DNA from: Pseudomonas sp. PICF141
GTDB taxonomy: Bacteria; Pseudomonadota; Gammaproteobacteria; Pseudomonadales; Pseudomonadaceae
Reading direction: 5' to 3'
Assembly (NCBI RefSeq): GCF_002286815.1
Contig: NZ_MUNM01000090.1
Location: 1 to 64,000 of the forward strand
Length of the DNA: 64,000 nt
Made by a program: the position numbers and the translations under genes. Each line of letters opens with the position of its first letter. Position 1 is the stretch's first letter. Below, in pieces: positions 9,257 to 17,989 of the stretch. The notes beneath the pieces are model-generated. The model worked only from the letters and a program-made list of their open reading frames with translations. It ran no database searches and was not told the DNA's origin.

Positions 9257-10516
9257 TCAGGCGACGGTCACGTGGCTGGTTTCTACCACGTTGCGGCGGT
9301 AGCCACCGGGGTTCCAGTCGGCTTGCATCGGTTGCGTCTCGCCCGCCCTGTTACTGGCTCGCACCATCAACTGTGTGGCGCCCTTACTGGTAAAGGTGAT
9401 CGGTAGCATCCATTCACGGAAGGAGAAACGACCAAGATCCTGCCCAAGCCTGGCTTCGCGCCAACTTTTGCCGCCATCGATCGATATTTCCACCTTGTTG
9501 ACCCCAACGCCGCCGTCGAACGCAATGCCCTTGAGCACCACGCTTTTTTTCAGCGGCAGCACATCGCCGTGTTTGACGCTGGTGATGAAACTGCGCACTG
9601 GCAACCTGGAAATCGGCTGAGTCTGCGCCGCAGTGGTCCCTGGGGCGATGCAATAACAATCGTTATCCGGAACGCGGTAGCCTTTAGCCATGAAGAAACC
9701 GTCATAGGTGTGGTTGACGACTTCGATCTCACTCAGGTGCTTGACCCAATACGTACCGAAATAACCTGGCACCACCAGACGTATCGGGTAACCGTTGAGG
9801 AATGGCAGGTCGGTGCCGTTCATCGACCAGGCGATCATAGGCCCGCCATCCATGGCATGACCGATGTCCAGGGCCTTGATGAACTCTGGCGTGCTCGGCA
9901 GCACTGGCCTATCGAGCCCACGGAATGTCGCTTGCCTGGCGTCGGCTTTCACCCCCGCCTTTTCCAGTACCGCCTTGAGCGACACCCCCACCCAGCGGGC
10001 ATTACCCATTGAACCGTTGCCCAACTGAGCGCCGAACACGCGTGGCATCGAGAAGCCACGGCTATTCCCCGAACACTGATTCACGGCCACCACCTCGACC
10101 GGTTCAGCGAGGGCCTTGAGTTCTGCAAGCGACAGTGACAGCGGCGTGTTGACGGAGCCCTTGATCGTCAAACGGTAGTTGTCCGGATCGATGCTGGTAG
10201 GGAAATCGGGCAGGTGGTAACGCACGAAAAAGGCGTCATTCGGCGTAATGGGCCCCTGGTTGAAGACAGAGAATGGGGTCTCCAGATGCGGTGGCCGAGT
10301 GGTCACCAGGGTCAACGGTCGTTTTTGCGGGTATCGCACCAGCGGCCGCGGGCCAGCAGCGAAGGTGACTTCTTCGGCGTTTTCGTCGGCCGCCTTGGTT
10401 TCGTCGGCGGCCTTGGCGAGGCTTGCCAATGGAGAGGCCGCCAAAGCCAGAGTGAAGGCATCGCGTAGAATGCGTCGGCGGCTCGGCTCGCTGTTATCTA
10501 CAAAACTGAACTTCAT
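9257..10516 (-). CDS. sorA: Molybdopterin sulfite dehydrogenase catalytic subunit
   Basis: A 419-residue sulfite oxidase-family protein that oxidises sulfite to sulfate in the periplasm. A Tat signal (SRRRIL at residues 12-17, then a hydrophobic run to about 36) exports it folded. The molybdenum-ligand cysteine is Cys148 in VAVNQCSGNSRG. Other family marks are NGYPIRLVVPGYFGTYWVKHL and the C-terminal dimerisation domain (VEISIDGGKSWREARLG). It is upstream of and co-transcribed with the dihaem cytochrome. Related family members act on other substrates, so sulfite is likely but not certain. Confidence 0.85.
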   Translation of the reverse strand: MKFSFVDNSEPSRRRILRDAFTLALAASPLASLAKAADETKAADENAEEVTFAAGPRPLVRYPQKRPLTLVTTRPPHLETPFSVFNQGPITPNDAFFVRYHLPDFPTSIDPDNYRLTIKGSVNTPLSLSLAELKALAEPVEVVAVNQCSGNSRGFSMPRVFGAQLGNGSMGNARWVGVSLKAVLEKAGVKADARQATFRGLDRPVLPSTPEFIKALDIGHAMDGGPMIAWSMNGTDLPFLNGYPIRLVVPGYFGTYWVKHLSEIEVVNHTYDGFFMAKGYRVPDNDCYCIAPGTTAAQTQPISRLPVRSFITSVKHGDVLPLKKSVVLKGIAFDGGVGVNKVEISIDGGKSWREARLGQDLGRFSFREWMLPITFTSKGATQLMVRASNRAGETQPMQADWNPGGYRRNVVETSHVTVA

Positions 10517-10816
10517 TCTGCACGCTCTATGATTGTTTTACTGAGATGCAACTGACAGCCTCCCATCAAGGCAGAGAGGCATCGGATTTAATGTGTAAGT
10601 GGAATTTCGCTTAACTGTTCACCGTCGGTGAGTAAGTCAGTATTGTCACGCGCCAATCGACTGCTTTTCATTGAGCGTCAGTGATTTAACATTTGATGAC
10701 AGAGGCGAAGCGGTAACTGAACGCCCTTCACGCTGGCTTGGAGGCTGCTAGCGCAGCGTCGCGGAGCGAGACGGCGCAAGCGACCAGCGTGCTGCAAGCG
10801 GAACCGTTCGGGCGAC
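10517..10816. other. Intergenic region upstream of sorAB
   Basis: This 300-base gap must hold the sorA promoter at its left end and the 3' end of the GFA gene transcript at its right. An inverted repeat CACGCTGG (10729-10736) and CCAGCGTG (10784-10791) encloses a GC-rich stretch and may stop transcription of the GFA gene. No coding frame with a convincing start was found. Confidence 0.4.
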
Positions 10817-11209
10817 CTACTCTTCAAAGCGCCCCGTGGCGTCACGATCGCGCTCGTATCGTCGCGTCAGCGGAAACGGCGGCAACCAGGATTCGCGACG
10901 CACGATCCAGCTTTCGTAGGTGGGTGTCAGTTGGTCAGGGGCATCCAGGGAGCCCAGGTTCACTTCGATTTCATCGCCGGTGCGGGCGAACACGGACGAG
11001 CCGCAGCGGGGACAGAAAAACCGCCCGGCATAGTCGCGTGTTTCGCCCTCGATCGTCACCGCATCCTGAGGGAATATCGCGGAGGCGTGAAACAGCGCGC
11101 CATGATGTTTGCGGCAATCGAGACAGTGACAAACACCCACCCGGTATGGGTGTCCCGACGCCTCGATTCGGACGTTGCCGCACAGGCAACCGCCGGTGAA
11201 TCGGTCCAT
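10817..11209 (-). CDS. GFA family zinc protein
   Basis: A 130-residue GFA-fold protein (the family named after glutathione-dependent formaldehyde-activating enzyme). Zinc ligands are visible: GGCLCGNVR (6-14), CHCLDCRKHHG (27-37) and FCPRCGSSVF. The ATG at 11209 has GAGGAGA about nine bases upstream; longer in-frame starts lack one. Most GFA proteins of this type have no proven formaldehyde activity, so the enzyme name should not be taken literally. Confidence 0.85.
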   Translation of the reverse strand: MDRFTGGCLCGNVRIEASGHPYRVGVCHCLDCRKHHGALFHASAIFPQDAVTIEGETRDYAGRFFCPRCGSSVFARTGDEIEVNLGSLDAPDQLTPTYESWIVRRESWLPPFPLTRRYERDRDATGRFEE

Positions 11210-11341
11210 GCTGCGTCTCCTCTGATCAAGCGACGGTTGCGACGTTGCAAACTGTGAAAAGAGTAGCGAAGCCACGGCCATGGGTCGACTAATCTGAGTA
11301 GAGCACCAGCACAAACAGCCTCTAACCTCAGGGGAAACGGG

Positions 11342-11641
11342 ATGACCGGAAAAACAGCGCGCCAGTGTTCGTCATGGGTTATGCCCTCCCTGCTCGCGAT
11401 CAACCTGGCGCTGACGGCGGGATGTGCAGGCAACGCTGCCACGGCGCGCTATTCAGCCTCAACGATGGGCTCGAACTGCTACGCAAAAGCGATCCCCACT
11501 GCCGGCGAGGGCGGCCTGGCGTGGGGCGATACCTTGAGCATGGCTCGCAAAAAATCCATGGATAATTGCATCCGCTATGCCGGTCGATCCGGGGGTACGC
11601 CCAACACCTGCCAGGTGGTGTTGTCGGAGTGCAAAAATTAA
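11342..11641 (+). CDS. Small putative lipoprotein
   Basis: A 99-residue protein with a hydrophobic N terminus and a lipobox-like LTAGC (24-28), suggesting a lipid-anchored cysteine. The mature part has cysteines in SNCYAK, DNCIRY and NTCQVVLSECKN, which could form disulfides. AGGGGAAA precedes the ATG. It stands alone between the divergent GFA gene and a VOC protein. The function is unknown. Confidence 0.6.
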   Translation: MTGKTARQCSSWVMPSLLAINLALTAGCAGNAATARYSASTMGSNCYAKAIPTAGEGGLAWGDTLSMARKKSMDNCIRYAGRSGGTPNTCQVVLSECKN

Positions 11642-11748
11642 TAGAGCGTCATCGAAACGGTCCATTCCGTTCGCGGTCAATCGTCTGAACAACATCTATC
11701 GGTCATAACCGAGGGCACTGAACAACCTGCCAATTCTGGAGAGTCAAA

Positions 11749-12228
11749 ATGATCAGCAAAAACACGATCTGTCTCTGGTACGACGGCACCGCACTGGATG
11801 CCGCAACGTTCTACGCCCAGACATTTCCCGACAGTGACGTGGGCACTGTCCTTCGTGCGCCCGGCGACTATCCGGCGGGCAAACAGGGCGATGTCTTGAC
11901 GGTAGAGTTCACGGTGATGGGTATCCCTTGTCTGGGGCTGAACGGCGGGCCGGAGATCAAGCACAACGAGGCTTTCTCGTTCCAGGTTGCGACCGACGAC
12001 CAGGCCGAAACCGACCGCTTGTGGAACGCGATCATCGGAAACGGCGGTCAGGAAAATGTATGCGGCTGGTGCAAGGACAAGTGGGGACTGTCGTGGCAGA
12101 TCACGCCACGCGTGCTGACCGCCGCGATAGCCAATCCTGATCCGGCGGCGGCCAAGCGTGCGTTCGACGCCATGATGGGGATGGGCAAAATCGACATTGC
12201 TGCGATTGAAGCGGCTTTGAAAGGTTAA
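11749..12228 (+). CDS. PhnB-like VOC family protein
   Basis: A 159-residue protein of the vicinal oxygen chelate fold, in the PhnB / 3-demethylubiquinone methyltransferase-like group. Typical features are the opening NTICLWYDGTALDAATFY, the middle strand IPCLGLNGGPEIKHNEAFSF, and the closing GWCKDKWGLSWQITPRVL. Usually annotated as a VOC protein of unknown substrate. GGAGAG lies about eight bases before the ATG. Confidence 0.85.
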   Translation: MISKNTICLWYDGTALDAATFYAQTFPDSDVGTVLRAPGDYPAGKQGDVLTVEFTVMGIPCLGLNGGPEIKHNEAFSFQVATDDQAETDRLWNAIIGNGGQENVCGWCKDKWGLSWQITPRVLTAAIANPDPAAAKRAFDAMMGMGKIDIAAIEAALKG

Positions 12229-12259
12229 CCGGCGCTGTAGCCCTGCCATACTGTTGAAC

Positions 12260-13000
12260 ATGACCCGAGCAACTTTCCGCTTCTACGAGGAGCTCAACGA
12301 TTTCCTGCCGGCCGACCGGCGGCGGCAGTCCTTCACCTGCGAGTGCGCACGCGGGGCGACGGTCAAGCACATGATCGAAGCGCTCGGCATCCCGCACACC
12401 GAGGTCGAACTGGTGCTGCTCAATGGCGAGTCGGTGGGCCTGGAGCGGGTGATTTTCGATAATGACCGGCTGGCGGTGTATCCCAAGTTCGAAGCGCTGG
12501 ATATCAGCCCGTTGCTCAAGGTTCGCGCACAACCTTTACGGGTGCTGCGCTTTATCGCTGATGCGCACCTTGGCGGGCTGGCCCACCTGCTGCGCATGAG
12601 CGGCTTCGACACCCTCTACGACAATGGCTTCGAGGACGGCGAGATCGCCGAGATCGCAGCGCACCAAGGACGCATCGTACTGACCCGCGACCGCGAACTG
12701 CTCAAGCGGCGGATCATCAGCCACGGCTGTTACGTGCATGCCCTGAAACCGTCGCTGCAGCTGCGCGAATTGTACGAGCGCCTCGACCTGGCACGTAGCG
12801 CGCGGCCCTTCAGCCTGTGCCTGCACTGCAACCTGCCGCTGCACGAGATCAGCCCGGAACTGGCCCGGTTGCAGGTGCCGCCCCGCGTTGGCGCCCTCTA
12901 TTCACACTTCCTGCGCTGCGACGCCTGCCAACGGGTTTACTGGGAGGGTTCACACTGGCGCAGCATGTGCGCACTGTTGGCACCTCTGCTGGGCCAATAG
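12260..13000 (+). CDS. Ubiquitin-like plus Mut7-C nuclease-domain protein
   Basis: A 246-residue protein in two parts. Residues 1-85 are a ubiquitin-like beta-grasp domain of the kind fused to Mut7-C (FRFYEELNDFLPADRRR...VELVLLNGESVGLERV). The rest is a Mut7-C (PIN-like) RNase domain with acidic residues (FIADAHLGGLAHLLRMSGFDTLYDN, IVLTRDRELLKR) and a zinc-ribbon tail (CLHCN...CDACQRVYW). A role in RNA degradation is inferred. ATG 12260 and TTG 12254 are both possible and neither has a clear ribosome binding site, so the gene may be read with the VOC gene 31 bases upstream. Confidence 0.82.
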   Translation: MTRATFRFYEELNDFLPADRRRQSFTCECARGATVKHMIEALGIPHTEVELVLLNGESVGLERVIFDNDRLAVYPKFEALDISPLLKVRAQPLRVLRFIADAHLGGLAHLLRMSGFDTLYDNGFEDGEIAEIAAHQGRIVLTRDRELLKRRIISHGCYVHALKPSLQLRELYERLDLARSARPFSLCLHCNLPLHEISPELARLQVPPRVGALYSHFLRCDACQRVYWEGSHWRSMCALLAPLLGQ

Positions 13001-13054
13001 CCGAGCGCATCGGGACGGCTGCCAGGGAAACTGGCTTTTGCAGGGTCTTCGCGC

Positions 13055-13129
13055 CTATGCAAACCCGAGGAACGACAGGATAACCACGACGATCACAACT
13101 ACCCCGACGATGTAGATGATGTTGTTCAT
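13055..13129 (-). CDS. 24-residue membrane microprotein
   Basis: A very small gene encoding a protein that begins MNNIIYIVGVVVIVVVI and ends SFLGFA. It is almost entirely one transmembrane helix. The ribosome binding site GAGGTGG lies six to seven bases before the ATG, which supports real translation. Short single-helix proteins of this form recur in Pseudomonas genomes. The function is unknown. Confidence 0.55.
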   Translation of the reverse strand: MNNIIYIVGVVVIVVVILSFLGFA

Positions 13130-13190
13130 GAAATCCACCTCTCAACCTGGACAGGACTGCGTTAGAAAGACAAGACACTGCACCTTTGCC

Positions 13191-13229
13191 GGGCGGGACT
13201 GGCGCGTGTGCCGTGCGCCAATCCCGCCC
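13191..13229 (-). terminator. Hairpin after the amidase gene
   Basis: GGGCGGGACTGGCGC pairs with GCGCCAATCCCGCCC across a short loop, directly after the amidase stop. No clear U-run follows on the minus strand, so it may only protect the 3' end. Confidence 0.45.
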
Positions 13230-13232
13230 TTC

Positions 13233-15002
13233 CTAGTTCTGACCACCCGACAACGGTGGGGTTCGCGGCGGAATCACTCGCTTCGTCCCAGTCGACTCAA
13301 ACGCCGAAGCCAAGCGCAGCAGCGTCGAATCGTCATAGGCCCGACCGGCGAAGGTCAGCCCGACGGGCATGCCGATGTCCGGCATGATTCCCATCGGCAC
13401 CGTGACCGTGGGAACGCCCAGGTGGCGGATGGCAAGATTGCCGTTGGCGACCCAGACACCGTTGCTCCATGCGATGTCCGCCGACTTCGGGTCGACATCG
13501 GCATTCGCCGGCCCGACGTCGGCCACCGTCGGGAAGATCACCGCGTCGAGTCCCAACCGATCCATCCAGTCCTCAAGGTCGATTCGGCGCGTCTGCTCAA
13601 GGCCGCGCAGCCCGTCCGGCACCGTGGGGATCTGGTCCCAAGGCGTGATGCCGCGCTCGGCCATGCGCACATACTCGTCCATGCCGGCGGCAAGGTCGCC
13701 CTCACGGTTGGGCAGCGTCCCGGGGTCGTGCGGGAAGATCAGCGGCCCGTTCACGTCGACCAGGCGATTGAGTTTTGGATCGCCGTTGGCCCGCAGGAAA
13801 TCGTCGAATGCCCAGGCCGTCAGGTCCCACAACTCATGGTGAAGGAACTCTTTGGAAACCAGGCCCCGATTAAACACCGTCGGCGCACCGGGACGATCAC
13901 CCTCGCAATTGGACACCAGCGGGAAATCGACCTCGATCACTTCGGCCCCACAGGCTTCGAGTGCCTTGCGAGCCTCTTCCCAGAGCGCGATCACGGAAGG
14001 ACGGGTGTTGATTCGCTGCCCCGTCGGACCACCGATACCCGGCTCATCGCTCGTGCCCGCTTCGGGATCCGCGTTGATGTACATGCGAGGAACGCCCAAG
14101 CGCTTGCCGGCAAGGGCATCGCAATTCGCAGCAAGCGAGGCATAGGAAGCGGGACGCACCGAGGCGACACTCGGGATGGGCACCCAGGGTTGCATCCGCC
14201 ACAGATCGCCTCGTGTGTCGGGATCGTCCGCCACCACCACGTCGAGCACTTCGAGCAGGTCGGCCATGGTTCTGGCAAACGGCACGACAACGTCCATGGT
14301 CGGCGTCAACGGCCAGTTGCCGCGCACCGAGATCACCCCGCGCGAAGGCGTATAGGCACACAAACCATTGTTCGAGGCCGGGCCACGTCCGCTCGACCAG
14401 GTTTCTTCGGCGAGGCCGAATGCCGCGAAGCTGGCGGCGGTTGCAGTGCCGGCGCCGTTCGATGAGCCCGAGGCGAAGGGTGCGGTGAGATAGTCAGCGT
14501 TGTACGGGCTCTCGGCCCGGCCATATACCCCACGCTGCATGCCGCCGTTGGCCATGGGCGGCATATTGGTCTTGCCCAGGCAAATTGCGCCGGCGGCACG
14601 CAGCCGTTCGATGGTGAACGCATCGCGATAAGCAATCAGGTTCGCGAACGCAGGACTTCCAGAGGCTGCGGTGAGCCCTTTCACCAGATAACTGTCCTTG
14701 GCCGTATAGGGAATGCCATCGAGCGGTCCCAACGTCTGGCCCTTGGCCCGACGGGCATCGGACGCCTGCGCTTCCTTGAGCGCATCGGGGTTGCGAACCA
14801 CCACTGCGTTGAGGGCGGTAGGCGTGTCGGGGCCGTCGTAGGCATCGATCCTGGCGAGATAGGCCTGGACCAATTCAACCGCCGTCGTCTGGCCCGATTC
14901 GAGCGCAGCACGCAGTTGAGCAATGGGAACCTCGGTGACCTCGATCATGCTGTTACCGCCGGCGGGTGATGGGTGACTGGATGTTGGGCTCAAAGACATC
15001 AC
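13233..15002 (-). CDS. Amidase-signature family protein
   Basis: A 589-residue member of the amidase signature (GatA-like) hydrolases. The catalytic lysine lies in PYTAKDSYLVKG (near residue 97) and the serine-rich signature in ASGSSNGAGTATAASF, though the usual G-T-D-x-G-G-S run is changed to EETWSSGRGPAS. Large amidases of this kind cleave varied amides. GTG 15002 or ATG 14999 has GAGATAAG upstream; the ATG at 14948 begins the conserved part but has a poor site. The divergent neighbour is not close, and the gene stands alone. Confidence 0.8.
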   Translation of the reverse strand: MMSLSPTSSHPSPAGGNSMIEVTEVPIAQLRAALESGQTTAVELVQAYLARIDAYDGPDTPTALNAVVVRNPDALKEAQASDARRAKGQTLGPLDGIPYTAKDSYLVKGLTAASGSPAFANLIAYRDAFTIERLRAAGAICLGKTNMPPMANGGMQRGVYGRAESPYNADYLTAPFASGSSNGAGTATAASFAAFGLAEETWSSGRGPASNNGLCAYTPSRGVISVRGNWPLTPTMDVVVPFARTMADLLEVLDVVVADDPDTRGDLWRMQPWVPIPSVASVRPASYASLAANCDALAGKRLGVPRMYINADPEAGTSDEPGIGGPTGQRINTRPSVIALWEEARKALEACGAEVIEVDFPLVSNCEGDRPGAPTVFNRGLVSKEFLHHELWDLTAWAFDDFLRANGDPKLNRLVDVNGPLIFPHDPGTLPNREGDLAAGMDEYVRMAERGITPWDQIPTVPDGLRGLEQTRRIDLEDWMDRLGLDAVIFPTVADVGPANADVDPKSADIAWSNGVWVANGNLAIRHLGVPTVTVPMGIMPDIGMPVGLTFAGRAYDDSTLLRLASAFESTGTKRVIPPRTPPLSGGQN

Positions 15003-15167
15003 TTATCTCAAAAAGGGGTTTTCATAGTGGTTCTCGTTGCACTGCATTAGCGCGATCGATTACTCACAATACGTGCTTGACCTGCGATCAATACGCGGTG
15101 AGCGCGTTCTACCCGTGATTTTGCATGAGATTAGAGCAAGAGCCCACTCCATGAACGGCCCGGAACG

Positions 15168-16055
15168 CTATGCATCCTGAAGCCGCTCACGCAGAAACTC
15201 GATAAACCGCTGGGTTTTCGCCGGCAACAGCCGCGTCTCGGTGAGGGCGTAAACCGAGACGGGTGAAGCCCGCCACTGCGGCAAGACCCTGCGCAGGGTG
15301 CCATCGGCAAGGTCTTGCGCAACGATACCTTCCCCCAATAACGCGATACCCAGATCCAGCGTCGCCAGACGTCGAATCATTCCAACACTGTTGAGTTCGA
15401 ATCGACCTCCCACCTCAACCTCCATTTCCTCTTCACTGCCAGAGAGTATCCAGCGGTCAGCGCGCGTGCCGCGCATACGCAGGCACTCGTGCCTGGTCAG
15501 GTCCGTGGGGTGAATCGGATCACCGTGCAATTCGAGATATCGGGGTGAGGCATACAGGCCGCGGTGCACGCTGGCGAGCTTACGGGCAATCAGGTTCGAA
15601 CTCGCAGGCTCGCCCATGCGAATGACCACATCAACCGGCTCACTCACCAGATCGACCTGACGCGGAGTCAGATCGAACTCGAAGCTGATATCGGGATACA
15701 ACCGGGCAAATTCCGCCATCAGCGGTGCCAGATAGATAGTGGCGAAATCCACCGGGAGTGAGGCTCGCAGTACACCGCTGGGTCGGGCAAGCATTTCGCC
15801 GAGCTGCTCGTGCGCGAGCCGGGCTTCGTCGACGATGCGTTTGCAGCGATCGAAGTACAACTGCCCCGCCTCGGTCAGCTCGATTTTGCGCGTGGTGCGA
15901 TGCAAAAGCCTTAGCCCGATTTCCTTTTCAAGGCCACTTATCCGACGCGACAGCGTCGAATTCGGCATCCCCAACGCCTGCGCCGCCCGGCGGAAACTGC
16001 GCGCCTTCACGACTTCGACGAACAACGCCATGTCGTTGAGAAACTCCAATGTCAT
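15168..16055 (-). CDS. LysR family regulator
   Basis: A 295-residue LysR protein with a winged helix at the N terminus (MALFVEVVKARSFRRAAQAL then TLSRRISGLEKEIGLRLLHR) and a two-lobed effector domain. It is divergent from the old yellow enzyme gene with a 96-base gap, the classical arrangement for controlling that neighbour and itself. The effector is unknown. Confidence 0.88.
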   Translation of the reverse strand: MTLEFLNDMALFVEVVKARSFRRAAQALGMPNSTLSRRISGLEKEIGLRLLHRTTRKIELTEAGQLYFDRCKRIVDEARLAHEQLGEMLARPSGVLRASLPVDFATIYLAPLMAEFARLYPDISFEFDLTPRQVDLVSEPVDVVIRMGEPASSNLIARKLASVHRGLYASPRYLELHGDPIHPTDLTRHECLRMRGTRADRWILSGSEEEMEVEVGGRFELNSVGMIRRLATLDLGIALLGEGIVAQDLADGTLRRVLPQWRASPVSVYALTETRLLPAKTQRFIEFLRERLQDA

Positions 16056-16109
16056 TGCTCCATCAGTGGATCAGTCAATTCAGTTTTACCCGGTTTATCC
16101 CGGATTCTG

Positions 16110-16119
16110 ATTGATCAAT
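16110..16119. promoter_or_regulatory. Candidate LysR operator
   Basis: The perfect palindrome ATTGATCAAT lies in the shared promoter gap between the LysR gene and the old yellow enzyme gene. A related ATCAGTCAAT sits about 40 bases to its left. Binding is inferred from position only. Confidence 0.35.
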
Positions 16120-16151
16120 GATAGCCACATCGTTTACCGAGGAGTACCGCA

Positions 16152-17222
16152 ATGCATTCGCTTTTTTCTCAGGTCCAGATCGGTCGCCATACACTGACCA
16201 ACCGCATGGTCATGGCACCAATGACCCGTTCACGTTCCGACGATGCTGGCGTGCCAAGCGAACTGGTAACGACTTACTACGCACAACGCGCCAGCGCCGG
16301 CCTGATCATCAGTGAAGGCGTGTTTCCCGTTGCGATGGGCAAGGGTTATGTCCGTACCCCAGGCATCGAAACCGCCGAGCAAGTGGCCGCCTGGAAGCAC
16401 GTCACCGCAGCCGTGCAGGCTCGCGGCGGACGGATCTTCATGCAGCTGATGCACTGCGGACGCATATCGCACCCTTCGCTGTTGCCTGGCGGCGCCCTGC
16501 CACAGGCTCCCTCCGCGATCAAACCCGTCGGCCAGACCTGGACAGCCTCAGGCCTTCAGGATTTCGTCACCCCACATGCGCTGACCGTGATAGAGATTGC
16601 CGCGATCATCGAGGGCTACCGTCAGGCCGCACGCCTGGCGATCGAGGCCGGTTTCGACGGTGTCGAGTTGCATGCCGCTTCGGGGTATCTGCCTGAACAG
16701 TTTCTTTCGACGGGCAGCAATCAGCGCACGGATGAGTACGGTGGATCGGTGGAAAACCGTGCTCGCTTTGTACTGGAAGTGTTGAACGCCATGGCGACGG
16801 AAATTGGCAGTGATCGCGTCGGCATCAAGCTCTCTCCAGAAATGAACTTCAATGACATCGTCGATGCCAACCCGCAAGAAACCTACACCTGGCTGGTCGA
16901 GCAATTGCGCGGGCTGAATCTCGCTTATCTGCACGTGGCCCTGTTCGGCGCCAGCGTCGACTACCACGCCTTGTTGCGCCCACTGTTCAATGGCCGCTAC
17001 CTGATCGGTGGCGGGCTCGATCGAAACGCCGCCGAGACCCTGATCGCTGAGGGCCAGGCCGACGCGGTGGTGTTTGGCAGCGCATTCCTCGCCAACCCCG
17101 ACCTGCCCGAGCGTTTTCGCACAGGCGCCGAGCTTAATGTGCCGGACAAAAACACGTTCTACGCACCGGGCGCTCAGGGGTATATCGATTACCCGGCCAT
17201 GAGCCCGGCACAGAGCGCCTGA
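16152..17222 (+). CDS. Old yellow enzyme family alkene reductase
   Basis: A 356-residue FMN-dependent NAD(P)H:alkene oxidoreductase. Family motifs are NRMVMAPMTRSR (17-28), LMHCGRISHPSLLPGG, HAASGYLPEQFLSTGSNQRTDEYGGSVENRARF near residue 180, and the phosphate-binding GRYLIGGGLD with AVVFGSAFLANPDLPERF. It reduces activated C=C bonds or nitro groups. GAGGAG lies about seven bases before the ATG. The LysR gene is divergent, and a cysteine hydrolase follows 51 bases on, so the two enzymes may share a transcript. Confidence 0.9.
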   Translation: MHSLFSQVQIGRHTLTNRMVMAPMTRSRSDDAGVPSELVTTYYAQRASAGLIISEGVFPVAMGKGYVRTPGIETAEQVAAWKHVTAAVQARGGRIFMQLMHCGRISHPSLLPGGALPQAPSAIKPVGQTWTASGLQDFVTPHALTVIEIAAIIEGYRQAARLAIEAGFDGVELHAASGYLPEQFLSTGSNQRTDEYGGSVENRARFVLEVLNAMATEIGSDRVGIKLSPEMNFNDIVDANPQETYTWLVEQLRGLNLAYLHVALFGASVDYHALLRPLFNGRYLIGGGLDRNAAETLIAEGQADAVVFGSAFLANPDLPERFRTGAELNVPDKNTFYAPGAQGYIDYPAMSPAQSA

Positions 17223-17273
17223 GAAAGCTGCCATAGCGATGCATGCCCCAACCTTACTGCCAGGAGAATCATC

Positions 17274-17858
17274 ATGACGTACGAAAAATTCAGTGCCGAC
17301 AATGCCGCCCTGCTGCTGATCGATCACCAGGTGGGGACGATGGGGTGGGTGAAATCCATTCCGTTCGAAGAGCTGAAACGCAATGCGCTGATGCTCGCCA
17401 AAGCGGCCAGCATTCTGAAGCTGCCGGTGGTCTTGACCTCCAGCATGGAGGAATACGCTCAGGGGCCGCTGCTCAGTGAACTGGAGCAGATCCTGCCCGC
17501 CGAATTCGCTTCCCGCGTCAAACGCCTGGGTATCGTCAACGCGATGGACGATGAACACTTCGCCGCCGCCGTCAAAGCCACGGGCCGTAAAAAACTCATC
17601 ATTGCCGGTGTCACCAACGACGTCTGCACGGTCTATCCGGCGCTGAGTCTGGTGCGCGAGGGGTATGAAGTTCAGGTGGTGGCCGATGGCGGCGGCTCAC
17701 CGAGTGTCATGGCCGATGACATCGCCCTGCGGCGGATGGATAAAGGCGGCGTGACGCTGACGACCACCAACCAGCTGATCGCAGAACTCGCCGGAAGCTG
17801 GGCTACGCCGCAAGGTGGGCAGTTGGTGCAAGTGCTGATGGAAGCGCTTCAAGGCTAA
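17274..17858 (+). CDS. Isochorismatase-like cysteine hydrolase
   Basis: A 194-residue protein of the YcaC-type isochorismatase-like family. The triad is visible as the aspartate in LLLIDHQVG (near residue 16), a middle lysine, and the cysteine in AGVTNDVCTVYPALS (near residue 118). Typical members hydrolyse amide or imide bonds, but the substrate here is unknown. AGGAG lies eight bases before the ATG. Confidence 0.85.
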   Translation: MTYEKFSADNAALLLIDHQVGTMGWVKSIPFEELKRNALMLAKAASILKLPVVLTSSMEEYAQGPLLSELEQILPAEFASRVKRLGIVNAMDDEHFAAAVKATGRKKLIIAGVTNDVCTVYPALSLVREGYEVQVVADGGGSPSVMADDIALRRMDKGGVTLTTTNQLIAELAGSWATPQGGQLVQVLMEALQG

Positions 17859-17885
17859 AGGTTCCAAACAGTAGAAGTGCAAAAC

Positions 17886-17977
17886 CTGTGGGAGCGAGCC
17901 TGCTCGCGATAGCGGTGGATCAGCCAACACCACCTGGAATGGCTGAATGCAATCGCGAGCAGGCTCGCTCCCACAGG
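17886..17977. repeat. REP pair (inverted palindromes)
   Basis: CTGTGGGAGCGAGCCTGCTCG and its inverse CGAGCAGGCTCGCTCCCACAG flank about 45 bases, forming a large hairpin between the convergent hydrolase and kup genes. Confidence 0.88.
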
Positions 17978-17989
17978 GATGAATCGCGT

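Noticed and set aside
13116-14465. Long open frame (449 codons) on the plus strand opposite the amidase
   Set aside because: Antisense of a clear amidase gene in GC-rich DNA, with odd His/Arg-rich composition and no family signs.
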